Notes: generated from the letters alone by a model not told the origin. A stretch of DNA of 6,273 bases from Kiritimatiellia bacterium (GCA_017459225.1 JAFUDL010000335.1:1-6273); one strand, 5' to 3'; positions 1 to 5,629 are shown, counted from the first letter of the stretch. Translations and numbers: made by a program.

Positions 1-404
1 CGTTCACGCAGGAGCTCGCATCGCGTCTCGTGGAGGACACAAAGAAGGTGTTCCACCGCGAACTTGGCGTTGGACTCTTCTTCGGCCGCCCTGGCGCGGA
101 CCAGTACACAGACAAGGAGGACTCCCTCGCCACCGAGGTGAAGCGCCATTCGGGCGTGGTGATCGACTACTTCGCCAAGGCCGGAGTCGCGCAGGTGCAG
201 ATACAGGACCGCGCGCTCGCGGTGGGCGACCATGTGCAGGTGCATGGCGCTACGACTGGCGTCGTGGACCTAAAGATCGAGTCGCTGCGGCGTGATGACG
301 AGACTCTTGAGCGCGCGGAGCGCGGCACTTGGGCCACGTTTCCATGCCCGCGCGTGCGCGTGGGCGACAAGGTGTTCCTCATGGAGACCGTTGTGGCAGA
401 TTGA
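1..404 (+). CDS. U32-family peptidase-like protein, C-terminal end (5' cut by window)
   Basis: The open frame enters from the left edge (first full codon at base 3) and stops with TGA at 402-404, giving about 133 residues of a longer protein. A GTG at 30 is in frame, but nothing suggests it is the true start. The stretch FHRELGVGLFFGRPG followed by a small beta-rich domain (GVVIDYF, AQVQIQDRALAVGDHVQVHG, RVRVGDKVFLMET) fits the end of the U32 catalytic domain plus the C-terminal beta-barrel of U32 proteins. Studied U32 members act in tRNA or 23S rRNA hydroxylation (TrhP, RlhA) or in ubiquinone hydroxylation (UbiU/V), and some are called collagenase-like proteases. The catalytic part lies outside the window, so the subfamily cannot be told. 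The gene converges on the AraC-type fragment with a 16-base gap. Its last 11 codons recur as a non-coding remnant at 5962-5996. Confidence 0.75.
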   Translation, partial: FTQELASRLVEDTKKVFHRELGVGLFFGRPGADQYTDKEDSLATEVKRHSGVVIDYFAKAGVAQVQIQDRALAVGDHVQVHGATTGVVDLKIESLRRDDETLERAERGTWATFPCPRVRVGDKVFLMETVVAD

Positions 405-681
405 TCGCAACGCCGCCTTTTCAGTGCCGCGTGATTTCGTTCTTGATGCGCCACTCGCGCATGGAGAGCCCAGTCTTCGCCTTGAAGGCGTAGCGCAGGG
501 TGGAGTCCGAGTCGTATCCGCAGAGATGGGCGATGCCCTCGATCGTCTGGCGTGGGTTTCTGAGCAGCGCAATCGCCTTGGCCATGCGGACGTTGCGTAT
601 CTCGGTCTGTATCGTGTGGCCGACAAGCCGCAGGAAACGAGTCTCGGCTGTCCGGCGCGAACAGCACATGTGCGCGGCCAC
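370..681. repeat. Long direct repeat, left copy (U32 tail plus AraC 3' end)
   Basis: These 312 bases recur in the same orientation at 5962-6273 (offset 5592) with 7 substitutions and no gaps, about 97.8% identity. The match begins at AGGTGTTCCTC inside the U32 gene and runs through its stop codon into the AraC-type gene on the other strand. The first 51 bases are identical and all mismatches lie in the AraC coding part. The right copy is cut by the window end, so the true length is unknown. Confidence 0.97.
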
Positions 682-813
682 GTCGCCCACGCCAATCCCC
701 TCGGCCGCGTGCAGGCGTATGAACTCGATGGCTGCGGCCACCTTCGTGTCGTTCCGCTTTACCACGGTGGTGGACTTGCGCTTGACGAACCGATTGGGGA
801 CTGTCCCCCGCAT
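421..813 (-). pseudogene. Truncated AraC/XylR-type regulator, DNA-binding domain only
   Basis: The frame reads leftward from ATG at 813 to TGA at 421-423, giving 130 residues. From about residue 24 it is a full AraC-type domain with two helix-turn-helix units: VAAHMCCSRRTAETRFLRLVG, and later IEGIAHLCGYDSDSTLRYAF followed by KTGLSMREW. The preceding linker (RFVKRKST) resembles the linker between the LacI-like sensor and the AraC domain in XylR-type regulators. The sensor half is missing. The frame stays open to 969, but upstream of about 795 it crosses a palindrome (796-808) and REP hairpins and no longer looks like protein. The palindrome itself would encode the GTVP at the new N-terminus. 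It is called a pseudogene because a sensor is expected and no convincing ribosome site precedes ATG 813. A free-standing HTH protein remains possible, since most differences from the right-hand copy are silent. Confidence 0.7.
796..808. repeat. REP-like palindrome GGGGACTGTCCCC (left edge of cargo)
   Basis: Two perfect 6-base arms (GGGGAC/GTCCCC) surround one central base. The same motif occurs at 2958, 5594, 5888 and 5940, with A in the centre there, so this copy is inverted relative to the others. It lies exactly where the AraC reading frame stops looking like an AraC-family protein. Confidence 0.85.
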
Positions 814-845
814 GTTTAAAGAAGAGGCAAAACCTCTGCGATTCT

Positions 846-930
846 GGCCGGGACAGAGCCCGGCCCTCCCAAAATACGTATTATGCCCGTTTTTTGTGCA
901 ACTACGGGAGGGCCGACCTCCGTGTCGACC
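846..930. repeat. Double-hairpin REP/BIME-like element
   Basis: Two head-to-head units are visible. The left unit is a hairpin GGCCGGG-acagag-CCCGGCC (846-865) followed by CTCCC. The right unit is GGGAG followed by a hairpin GGCCGAC-ctccgt-GTCGACC (911-930) with one G-T pair. The right unit, reverse complemented, matches the left at most positions (shared core CGGCCCTCCC). The units also pair with each other through CGGCCCTCCC (861-870) and GGGAGGGCCG (906-915), with a 35-base loop. This is the usual layout of bacterial interspersed mosaic elements built from inverted REP units. Confidence 0.8.
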
Positions 931-961
931 GTGTTTTGCAATTACATCAGAAGAGTGAACA

Positions 962-1159
962 ATGAGCACATCAGTCTATCGAGTAACGGAAAAGAAATGT
1001 GCGACGTGTCGGTGGTGGCAAGGGGCGCGCGGTATCGAGATGCGGGGCTACCAGCCGTACTACGTGAAGGTTGAGGCGGGGCCCGCGCCGTGTATGGCTC
1101 TAAACGGCCAGCCGCGCACGCCCGCGACCGCCTGTCTTTGTGGACTTTGTGGCTCATAA
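962..1159 (+). CDS. Small six-cysteine protein (CxxCRWW), unknown function
   Basis: The ATG at 962 follows a weak AAGAG ribosome site (951-955), and the frame runs 65 residues to TAA at 1157-1159. Cysteines lie at residues 13, 16, 44, 58, 60 and 63. The N-terminal knuckle is CATCRWWQGAR, a Pro/Gly-rich middle follows (AGPAPC), and the C-terminus is CLCGLCGS. The spacing suggests a small metal-binding, zinc-ribbon-like fold, which is an inference. There is no signal peptide or membrane segment. I do not recognise a named family. That it is a real gene is supported by a diverged second copy at 3040-3191 that keeps MSTSVYR and ATCRWWQG. The gene lies 22 bases before the repeat that precedes the ATPase, on the same strand, so read-through into the ATPase is possible. 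Confidence 0.65.
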   Translation: MSTSVYRVTEKKCATCRWWQGARGIEMRGYQPYYVKVEAGPAPCMALNGQPRTPATACLCGLCGS

Positions 1160-1181
1160 TATTTAATTGCCGGAGCAATAG

Positions 1182-1264
1182 TTCATGAAATAAGAAAAGC
1201 GAACGACACTTTTTTCTTATTCGGACAAGTTTGTTCAAATAAGCTAACGTGCGTTTTCTTATTT
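1182..1264. repeat. ATPase-flanking direct repeat, copy A (upstream)
   Basis: Bases 1182-1249 match 2746-2814 at all but three substitutions and a one-base T indel; weaker similarity continues to about 1264. The repeat begins with TTCATGAAATAAG, which in the downstream copy is the ATPase's last three codons plus stop, so this copy looks like the tail of a lost earlier ATPase gene. Inside is an imperfect 28-bp palindrome (1216-1243) with arms CTTATT-c-GGACAA and TTGTTC-a-AATAAG. The hexamer AATAAG or its complement occurs four times in alternating orientation at 1189, 1216, 1238 and 1258. The palindrome ends about 40 bases before the likely -10 box, so it could be an operator or an attenuator. 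Confidence 0.85.
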
Positions 1265-1313
1265 AGTTGCGATGGGAGGGATAATATGATATCCTATACT
1301 TCGTTTCAAGGAG
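1262..1313 (+). promoter_or_regulatory. Likely ATPase promoter and ribosome binding site
   Basis: A TATGAT box (1285-1290, five of six to the sigma-70 -10 consensus) lies 17 bases after a poor -35 candidate TTTAGT (1262-1267). TTGCGA (1267) with TATCCT (1290) is an alternative pairing. A clear AAGGAG Shine-Dalgarno (1308-1313) sits 7 bases before ATG 1321 and fixes the start. Confidence 0.5.
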
Positions 1314-1320
1314 AATCAGT

Positions 1321-2757
1321 ATGTTTTCAAGAGAGATGTTTGCGAATCGAGTTAAACTGGACAACCCTTGGTGGGAAGACGGTCAGGTTGCCATGGAGTT
1401 TCATGGTACCAGACCACGGCTTTTTCTTGATGAGTTTTATCGGTACGTGAACATCGAGGGGTTGCGGCGCGCGATTGTCCTGATGGGGCCTCGTCGTGTG
1501 GGAAAGACGTGGCTTATACAGCATGCCATAGACCGATTGCTTGCAGAAGGCGTTGTTCCCGCTTCGCACATATTTTTTCTTCCTATCGATGTTCCTGTCT
1601 ATCATGGATGCGATTTGGAGGAGATTCTGCACGAAACCTGTCAGATTTCTGAAGTAAATTGCAGAAAAGACAGGTTGTTCGTTTTTTTTGACGAAATACA
1701 GTACGCAAAGGGATGGGAGACATCGCTCAAGACGCTCTCGGATTCGTACCCCAACATTCGGTTTGTTGCGTCGGGATCAGCGGCATCTGTCCTTGTCCGC
1801 GGAACGATGGAAAGCGGTGCGGGCCGTTTCACCAATCTGAATTTATCGCCCCTTTCTTTTGGCGAGTATGTTTATCTCTGCAGAAAGGAGTCGGAATTTG
1901 GAACTGCGACTCTGGAGACGGCATCTGTCGGCAGGGTGGAAGTGCCTCAGGTCGATTCCCTTGAACGGGTCAACGCCCTGTTTCTGGACTACATCAACTT
2001 CGGCGGTTACCCCGAACTTGTGCTGAATGATGTGGTGCGGGGCAACCCACGCCAGTTCATCCAGCGCGACATCGTGGACAAGGTGCTGCTTCGCGATTTG
2101 CCGAGTCTTTACCACGTTGATGACGTCAGGGATCTTGAGGCGTTCTTTTCTTATCTGGCGTTCCATTCCGGCATGGTGCAGTCTTATGAGACTTTGTCTC
2201 AGGGTTCTGGGCTTTCCAAGCATACTATATTGAATTTCCTGAGATACCTCGAAGACGCATTTCTCGTGGTAAAGCACAATCGCATCGACATTAATTCCCT
2301 TACGTTGCGTCGTGCGACCCAGTTCAAGATATATCTCACCAACACATCACTTCGCGCTTCCATGTTTCAGCCCGTCTTCAAAGCGGACGACCCCTACCTT
2401 GGTTATGTGGTAGAGACTGCGATTGCAGCCCAGTTTGGTATTGGCGACGAAATGCGCGGCTGGCGTTATGCAAACTGGAAGAACGGCAAGACGCAGGGAG
2501 AGATAGATTTTGTACGGATTGCCTCAGGGACTCAACGTCCGGATGCGGCGTTTGAGGTCAAGTGGTCGGACGGACCTTTCGATCATCCGGCCGAATTACG
2601 CGAGGCGACATCGTTCATGAAAAGAAACGGACTTAAGACATTGTTCGTGACTTCCCGCACGCAACAGGGTGTTAGGCTCCTTGGAGAAGTGGAGCTTGTT
2701 TTCATCCCAACTGCGCTGTTTGCCTATCAGCTTGGCATCAAGGGATTCATGAAATAA
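1321..2757 (+). CDS. AAA+ ATPase of the AAA_14/DUF4143 (COG1373) type
   Basis: The 478-residue protein has the features of this predicted ATPase family. The Walker A is GPRRVGKT (56-63), the Walker B is LFVFFDEIQ (119-127), and a sensor-1-like stretch FVASGSAAS (148-156) follows. GRFTNLNLSPLSFGEY (168-183) and GGYPE (228-232) are typical family signatures. DIVDKVLLRDLPSLY (250-264) leads into a winged-helix-like segment (about 285-316). The C-terminal domain keeps a PD-(D/E)xK nuclease-like pattern: Glu365, GEIDF with Asp396, and FEVKW with Glu412 and Lys414. Members are abundant, often multicopy and horizontally spread in bacteria and archaea, and their cellular role is largely unknown. Length is usual for the family. 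The gene is visibly AT-richer than the flanking genes, which suggests transfer. It lies between near-identical repeats (1182 and 2746), the second of which overlaps its last codons. All motor motifs and the putative nuclease residues are intact, so it is likely functional. Confidence 0.93.
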   Translation: MFSREMFANRVKLDNPWWEDGQVAMEFHGTRPRLFLDEFYRYVNIEGLRRAIVLMGPRRVGKTWLIQHAIDRLLAEGVVPASHIFFLPIDVPVYHGCDLEEILHETCQISEVNCRKDRLFVFFDEIQYAKGWETSLKTLSDSYPNIRFVASGSAASVLVRGTMESGAGRFTNLNLSPLSFGEYVYLCRKESEFGTATLETASVGRVEVPQVDSLERVNALFLDYINFGGYPELVLNDVVRGNPRQFIQRDIVDKVLLRDLPSLYHVDDVRDLEAFFSYLAFHSGMVQSYETLSQGSGLSKHTILNFLRYLEDAFLVVKHNRIDINSLTLRRATQFKIYLTNTSLRASMFQPVFKADDPYLGYVVETAIAAQFGIGDEMRGWRYANWKNGKTQGEIDFVRIASGTQRPDAAFEVKWSDGPFDHPAELREATSFMKRNGLKTLFVTSRTQQGVRLLGEVELVFIPTALFAYQLGIKGFMK

Positions 2758-2828
2758 GAAAAGTGAACGGCACTTTTTTTCTTATTCGGACAAGTTTGTC
2801 CAAATAAGCTAACGAGGTTTGCTTATTT
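2746..2828. repeat. ATPase-flanking direct repeat, copy B (downstream)
   Basis: This is the counterpart of copy A at an offset of 1564 bases, starting in the ATPase's last three codons. Here the 28-bp palindrome (2781-2808) has perfect inner arms GGACAA and TTGTCC, and the terminator-like stem is also perfect, whereas copy A carries a mismatch or wobble in each. The alternating AATAAG/CTTATT hexamers are at 2753, 2781, 2803 and 2822. Confidence 0.85.
2753..2786 (+). terminator. Intrinsic terminator of the ATPase gene
   Basis: AAAAGTG (2759-2765), loop AACGG, and CACTTTT (2771-2777) form a 7-bp stem running into a tract of seven T (2774-2780). Outer pairing AATAAG/CTTATT extends it. The stop codon is inside the 5' arm. 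The CTTATT arm (2781-2786) can instead pair with AATAAG at 2803, so two mutually exclusive folds are possible. Confidence 0.6.
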
Positions 2829-2860
2829 TCTGCACACGAAGGTCGTCAGTCCGAATTGGC

Positions 2861-2886
2861 ACGGCGCGTTGATCTTAGCGCGCCGT
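2861..2886. other. Perfect GC-rich hairpin without U tract
   Basis: ACGGCGCG (2861-2868) and CGCGCCGT (2879-2886) are exact inverted repeats around a 10-base loop, TTGATCTTAG. Neither strand has a T run after the stem, so this is not a standard terminator. It lies in the otherwise empty stretch 2829-2957 between the ATPase and the broken cysteine gene, and could be a DNA-binding site or a further REP-type element. Confidence 0.55.
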
Positions 2887-2957
2887 TGAAAAAATCTGCC
2901 GCAGACGGTTTTGCTGTCACACTTCGCCTGTTTCATGCGTATTTCTTGAAATCATGA

Positions 2958-2970
2958 GGGGACAGTCCTC
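2958..2970. repeat. REP-like palindrome GGGGACAGTCCTC
   Basis: This matches the GGGGACAGTCCCC motif with one base changed near the end, giving a G-T pair in the arm. It is preceded by CATGA, similar to the flank of the copy at 5594. It lies 70 bases upstream of the broken cysteine gene. Confidence 0.7.
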
Positions 2971-3039
2971 GCAGGGACATCAGCAGAGATGAGATGTAAG
3001 AAGGATGATTCGTTGGGCGACGATTGAGAGGAAAGCAGG

Positions 3040-3191
3040 ATGAGCACGTCAGTCTATCGAATTGTCGAAAAGACGTACGCGACGTGCCGGTGGTGGCAGG
3101 GGCGCGCGGTATCGAGCCGCGGGCCAACCAGATCGTCGGCGTCGAGGTACATGCGCCCAGAGTAAAGGCGTCCGCAGGAACAGCCCCATGA
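3040..3191 (+). pseudogene. Second, frameshifted copy of the small cysteine protein gene
   Basis: The ATG at 3040 follows AGAGGA (3027-3032). The product begins MSTSVYRIVEKTYATCRWWQG, matching the intact copy at 962. At about 3099 the intact copy's CAAGGGGCG reads CAGGGGCG, one base shorter, so the frame shifts and stops at 3163-3165 after 41 residues. Restoring the base gives GARGIEPRANQIVGVEV and then a different tail ending at TGA 3189-3191. That tail has no equivalent of the C-terminal cysteines, and the first knuckle cysteine is replaced by Tyr. This copy has therefore lost most putative metal ligands even apart from the frameshift. It ends 8 bases before the stop of the convergent exported-protein gene. 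Confidence 0.6.
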
Positions 3192-3198
3192 ACTTTTC

Positions 3199-5298
3199 CT
3201 AACGCGCCGTCTGCGATTCTGCCCGGCGGGCGGGACGCGTCACGCGCTCCAGCCACAGAAGGTCTTCCGCCGAAAGGTCGTAGATCGCCGTGGCGCGGTG
3301 GGCGGCGGCCCAGGACGTGCAGTGCGAGTTCAGGTGTCCCCGTTTGCGCTCGCCCGTACGGTACTTGCTCCAGCGCGTCTGGAAATACGCCTCGTTCTTT
3401 GCGCCCAGCGGCCGCTCGAGCCCGAGCCACACCTTGCGCGTCTCTGTGGGGAAACCCTGCGTGGCGTTGCGCCAGATCAGCGCGGCGACATCCCGCCAGA
3501 GCGGATTGCCGTCCAGCCGGGAGAACGCCGTCAGGTCGGCCACCATCGCGCAGCCGTAGTCGTCCAGCGCCGCATGCTCCGTGCCGATGATGGTCGAGCC
3601 GGCGGGCTTCCAGTCGTATTTTGCGAAGTCCGTCTCAGGCCCGTATATGCCGTTGTGGCAGTAGAGCCACGAGAGGAAGTACCATCCCGCCTTCCGCGCG
3701 TACGTGCGAAAGCGCTCGTCGCCCGTGTCGGCGTACATCGCCACGGCCGCAGCGAAGAACGGGTGGATGCCCTCGCGGTCGATGCTCGCGCAGTCCATTG
3801 CGCCGCCCTTGCATTCGAAGCTGTCGATGTCGCGGCCGTAGTAGTAGGCGAACGCCTTGTCTATCGCAAGGCGCACCGCGTCGTCGCGCGTGCGCAGCCA
3901 GTGGCGCACAAGGCCCATCAGGACGAATCCGCCGCTGTCGCCGCTCCACTCGGTCACCTTGCCGGTGTCGATGTCCCACGCAGCGCCGAGGTTGCCGTCC
4001 GCCCGCTGGGTGCGGACGACGGCGCGCGCAAGGGCGTCCGCCGACCTCTCGAACTCGGCTGCGTCGAGGCCGTGCGCCCTAAGGAGCGTCGCAAGGCGCG
4101 CAAGCTCGGCGATGCCCCATCCCACGGACGAGGCATCCTGCCTGCGACGCTTCGGGTTCGGCTGCGCAAAGTGTCCGCTCGGCCGTTGCCGAACGCGGAT
4201 CCAGCTGCGGAACACCGAAAGGCCGAAATCGACGTCGTTCGAACTGTGGTTGCGAAGACCGTACTCGACGGAAAGCCGGGCCAGCTGGAAACTCTGCTCG
4301 CAGAAGCCAATGCCGCCGCCGGCGTGCGGCAGATACTCGCCCGGCTTGAGCCGCTTGCTCTTCTCCAGCGCGTCGCCAAGCCACCAGCTGCGCGACAGGT
4401 CCTTCTCCAGTTCGGCGATCGTGGCGCCTTTCGTCACGCTCTTCGGCCAGCGGTTGCCGAGCCCCACGATGACGTCGCTGAGAAAGGGCTGGTACCAGCT
4501 TCCATGCCTGTCGCGGCGGCGGCCCCAGTCCATGAACGCCTTGTCGAGCCGCAGCACCTCCGAAACCGGCAGCTGCGCAGGCACGTCGGGGCGGAGAAGC
4601 CTCCATGCAGTCGGGAAGACGGCGGCAAAGCCGTAGTTCCGCCACGGCGGCGTTCCGCGACAGGCGAATGCGCGCGCCGTGAAGGTCTCCTTCGGCCTGA
4701 GCGTGAGATACGTGTCGTAGCGCGGCGAGAACTTGCGCTTGTCCGTGTAGGAGACGGGCGCCTCGGTGACGGGCCAGTAGATGAGGTGGCGGAAGGAGCC
4801 GTTGTCCAGCTTTTCGAGCGAACAGGCGCTCTCGTGCGAAGCGGGATTTTCCACGGAGGCGAAGAGGGCGAACACCTCGTGTTCGTTCTCGGAGACGGTA
4901 CACGACGGAATGCCGCAGCGGTCGTATGCGAACACCCATGGCTCGCCGTCCTTTTCCCACCCGGTCGGGATGTCCAGCGAGTTCCACATCTTCCGCACGA
5001 AGCCGTTTCCGTTGTAGTTGACGCCGGGAATCAGGTAGCGCGTCGCCGGGAAGCCCGGCTCGGCGGCCAGCACGAGCTTGAACGTGACGTTGGTGGCTCC
5101 GTCGTTCCTTGCCGTTGCGCTCACGCGCCACACGTCGCCCTCGCGCACGGCATTTACGGCGGCAGAGAGTCCCGCCGTCGCCGGAATCGTGCGCGCCGAA
5201 AACGACACGTCTCCCATTGCGGCGCAGATGGCGCCAAACGCCGCCATGGAAACGATCCGCGCAGCGCGCGCGGGAAATCGTGGCGATATTCGTCTCAT
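3199..5298 (-). CDS. Exported protein with probable alpha/alpha-toroid domain, family not recognised
   Basis: ATG at 5298 is preferred over an in-frame TTG at 5337. It starts a classical export signal: a basic n-region (MRRISPRFPARAAR), a hydrophobic core (IVSMAAFGAICAAMG, residues 15-29) and a likely signal-peptidase I site near SFSA (32-35). GAGGGG-type purine tracts lie just upstream. The product is 699 residues. Residues about 36-215 look like beta-sandwich material (WRVSATARNDG, YLIPGVNYNGNGF). Residues about 285-690 are helix-rich with regularly spaced aromatic and glycine motifs (SSVGWGIAELARL, WSGDSGGFVLMGLVRHWL, REGIHPFFAAAVAMY, GWYFLSWLYCHNGIYGPETDF). This layout resembles six-hairpin glycosidase or polysaccharide-lyase folds, so a periplasmic or secreted carbohydrate-active role is plausible, but no catalytic pair can be assigned. 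It stands alone on its strand with its own upstream region. The opposite strand has a long open frame that is an effect of high GC. Confidence 0.8.
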   Translation of the reverse strand: MRRISPRFPARAARIVSMAAFGAICAAMGDVSFSARTIPATAGLSAAVNAVREGDVWRVSATARNDGATNVTFKLVLAAEPGFPATRYLIPGVNYNGNGFVRKMWNSLDIPTGWEKDGEPWVFAYDRCGIPSCTVSENEHEVFALFASVENPASHESACSLEKLDNGSFRHLIYWPVTEAPVSYTDKRKFSPRYDTYLTLRPKETFTARAFACRGTPPWRNYGFAAVFPTAWRLLRPDVPAQLPVSEVLRLDKAFMDWGRRRDRHGSWYQPFLSDVIVGLGNRWPKSVTKGATIAELEKDLSRSWWLGDALEKSKRLKPGEYLPHAGGGIGFCEQSFQLARLSVEYGLRNHSSNDVDFGLSVFRSWIRVRQRPSGHFAQPNPKRRRQDASSVGWGIAELARLATLLRAHGLDAAEFERSADALARAVVRTQRADGNLGAAWDIDTGKVTEWSGDSGGFVLMGLVRHWLRTRDDAVRLAIDKAFAYYYGRDIDSFECKGGAMDCASIDREGIHPFFAAAVAMYADTGDERFRTYARKAGWYFLSWLYCHNGIYGPETDFAKYDWKPAGSTIIGTEHAALDDYGCAMVADLTAFSRLDGNPLWRDVAALIWRNATQGFPTETRKVWLGLERPLGAKNEAYFQTRWSKYRTGERKRGHLNSHCTSWAAAHRATAIYDLSAEDLLWLERVTRPARRAESQTAR

Positions 5299-5364
5299 GC
5301 CCCTCTTTCTCCCCTCTTCGGGAGGAGGTGATTGCAAAATCTCTCTTCCGCGCCATCTGCAAGC

Positions 5365-5380
5365 CAGGCCGCGCGGCCTG
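5365..5380. promoter_or_regulatory. 16-bp perfect palindrome in the 5' leader
   Basis: CAGGCCGCGCGGCCTG is an exact palindrome 67 bases upstream of ATG 5298, downstream of the likely promoter for that strand. It would form a stable hairpin in the leader RNA or serve as a site for a dimeric regulator. Confidence 0.45.
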
Positions 5381-5429
5381 ACGGAACTCGCAAAACCACA
5401 TCTGCGCGGCTGAAGGTTTCAGCGCACCA

Positions 5430-5458
5430 ATTATGTCAAATCCGCGCCTTTTGCGCAA
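5430..5458 (-). promoter_or_regulatory. Possible sigma-70 promoter for the exported-protein gene
   Basis: Reading the minus strand, TTGCGC (5458-5453) and CATAAT (5435-5430, five of six to the -10 consensus) are separated by 17 bases. This would give a leader of about 125 bases before ATG 5298. An overlapping TTGACA (5439-5434) has no good -10 box downstream. Confidence 0.35.
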
Positions 5459-5461
5459 GAG

Positions 5462-5477
5462 GGAAAACGCTTTTTCT
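5462..5477. promoter_or_regulatory. LacI-family operator-like site
   Basis: GGAAAACGCTTTTTCT has arms GAAAA and TTTTC around a central CG step, like binding sites of LacI/GalR-type repressors. It lies just upstream of the -35 candidate of the exported-protein gene. Regulation by a sugar-responsive repressor is inferred; no such regulator is in the window. Confidence 0.3.
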
Positions 5478-5479
5478 CA

Positions 5480-5490
5480 GGGGGGGGGGG
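5480..5490. repeat. Run of 11 G
   Basis: A homopolymer of 11 G (11 C on the coding strand of the exported protein) lies 21 bases upstream of that gene's -35 candidate. Such tracts are prone to slippage, in cells and in sequencing. Confidence 0.9.
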
Positions 5491-5593
5491 CGCGCTCCGT
5501 CGCGTCCGGCGAGGGACTGGTGGACGACTGAATCGTTCTCACATGGGTCTTCTCTCAATGCGCGGACGTTCTTCGCGGAAGAGCGTCGCATGG

Positions 5594-5606
5594 GGGGACA
5601 GTCCCC
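5594..5606. repeat. REP-like palindrome GGGGACAGTCCCC
   Basis: This is an exact copy of the motif. Outer bases extend the symmetry (CATGGGG before, CCCCATG across the right arm). It shares the right-hand flank CCCCATGACA with the copy at 5940. It sits in the gene-free stretch 5491-5712, where I otherwise see no coding sequence. Confidence 0.85.
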
Positions 5607-5629
5607 ATGACATGAGGAGTTTGCGTTAA

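Noticed and set aside
292..958. Plus-strand frames of 152 and 175 codons across the AraC fragment
   Set aside because: They are antisense to a recognised AraC domain and have no domain of their own.
814..969. N-terminal extension of the AraC-type frame to 969
   Set aside because: The extra 52 codons read through REP hairpins and the 5' end of the cysteine gene and do not resemble a regulator. The open frame there is accidental.
2933..3430. A 165-codon minus-strand frame over the broken cysteine gene
   Set aside because: It is Arg/Pro-rich, overlaps the 3' end of the exported-protein gene in another frame, and runs antisense to the cysteine pseudogene.
5224..5235. Lipoprotein signal (cysteine at residue 25 of the exported protein)
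   Set aside because: The residues before the cysteine are GAI. A lipobox needs Gly, Ala or Ser just before the cysteine, so signal-peptidase I cleavage is more likely.
3298..5331. A 677-codon open frame on the plus strand opposite the exported-protein gene
   Set aside because: Its product is a low-complexity Arg/Ala/Val-rich sequence typical of the antisense of a GC-rich gene. The minus-strand frame has a signal peptide and protein-like domains.
4079..5458. A 459-codon minus-strand frame overlapping the exported-protein gene
   Set aside because: It is shifted relative to the real frame, Arg-rich and without recognisable domains, so it is a frame shadow of high-GC DNA.
5332..5610. A plus-strand frame starting TTG after a perfect AGGAGGTGAT
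   Set aside because: The Shine-Dalgarno directly abuts the TTG with no spacer, and the frame runs through the G11 tract and a palindrome. The motif is better read as the complement of a leader element of the minus-strand gene.
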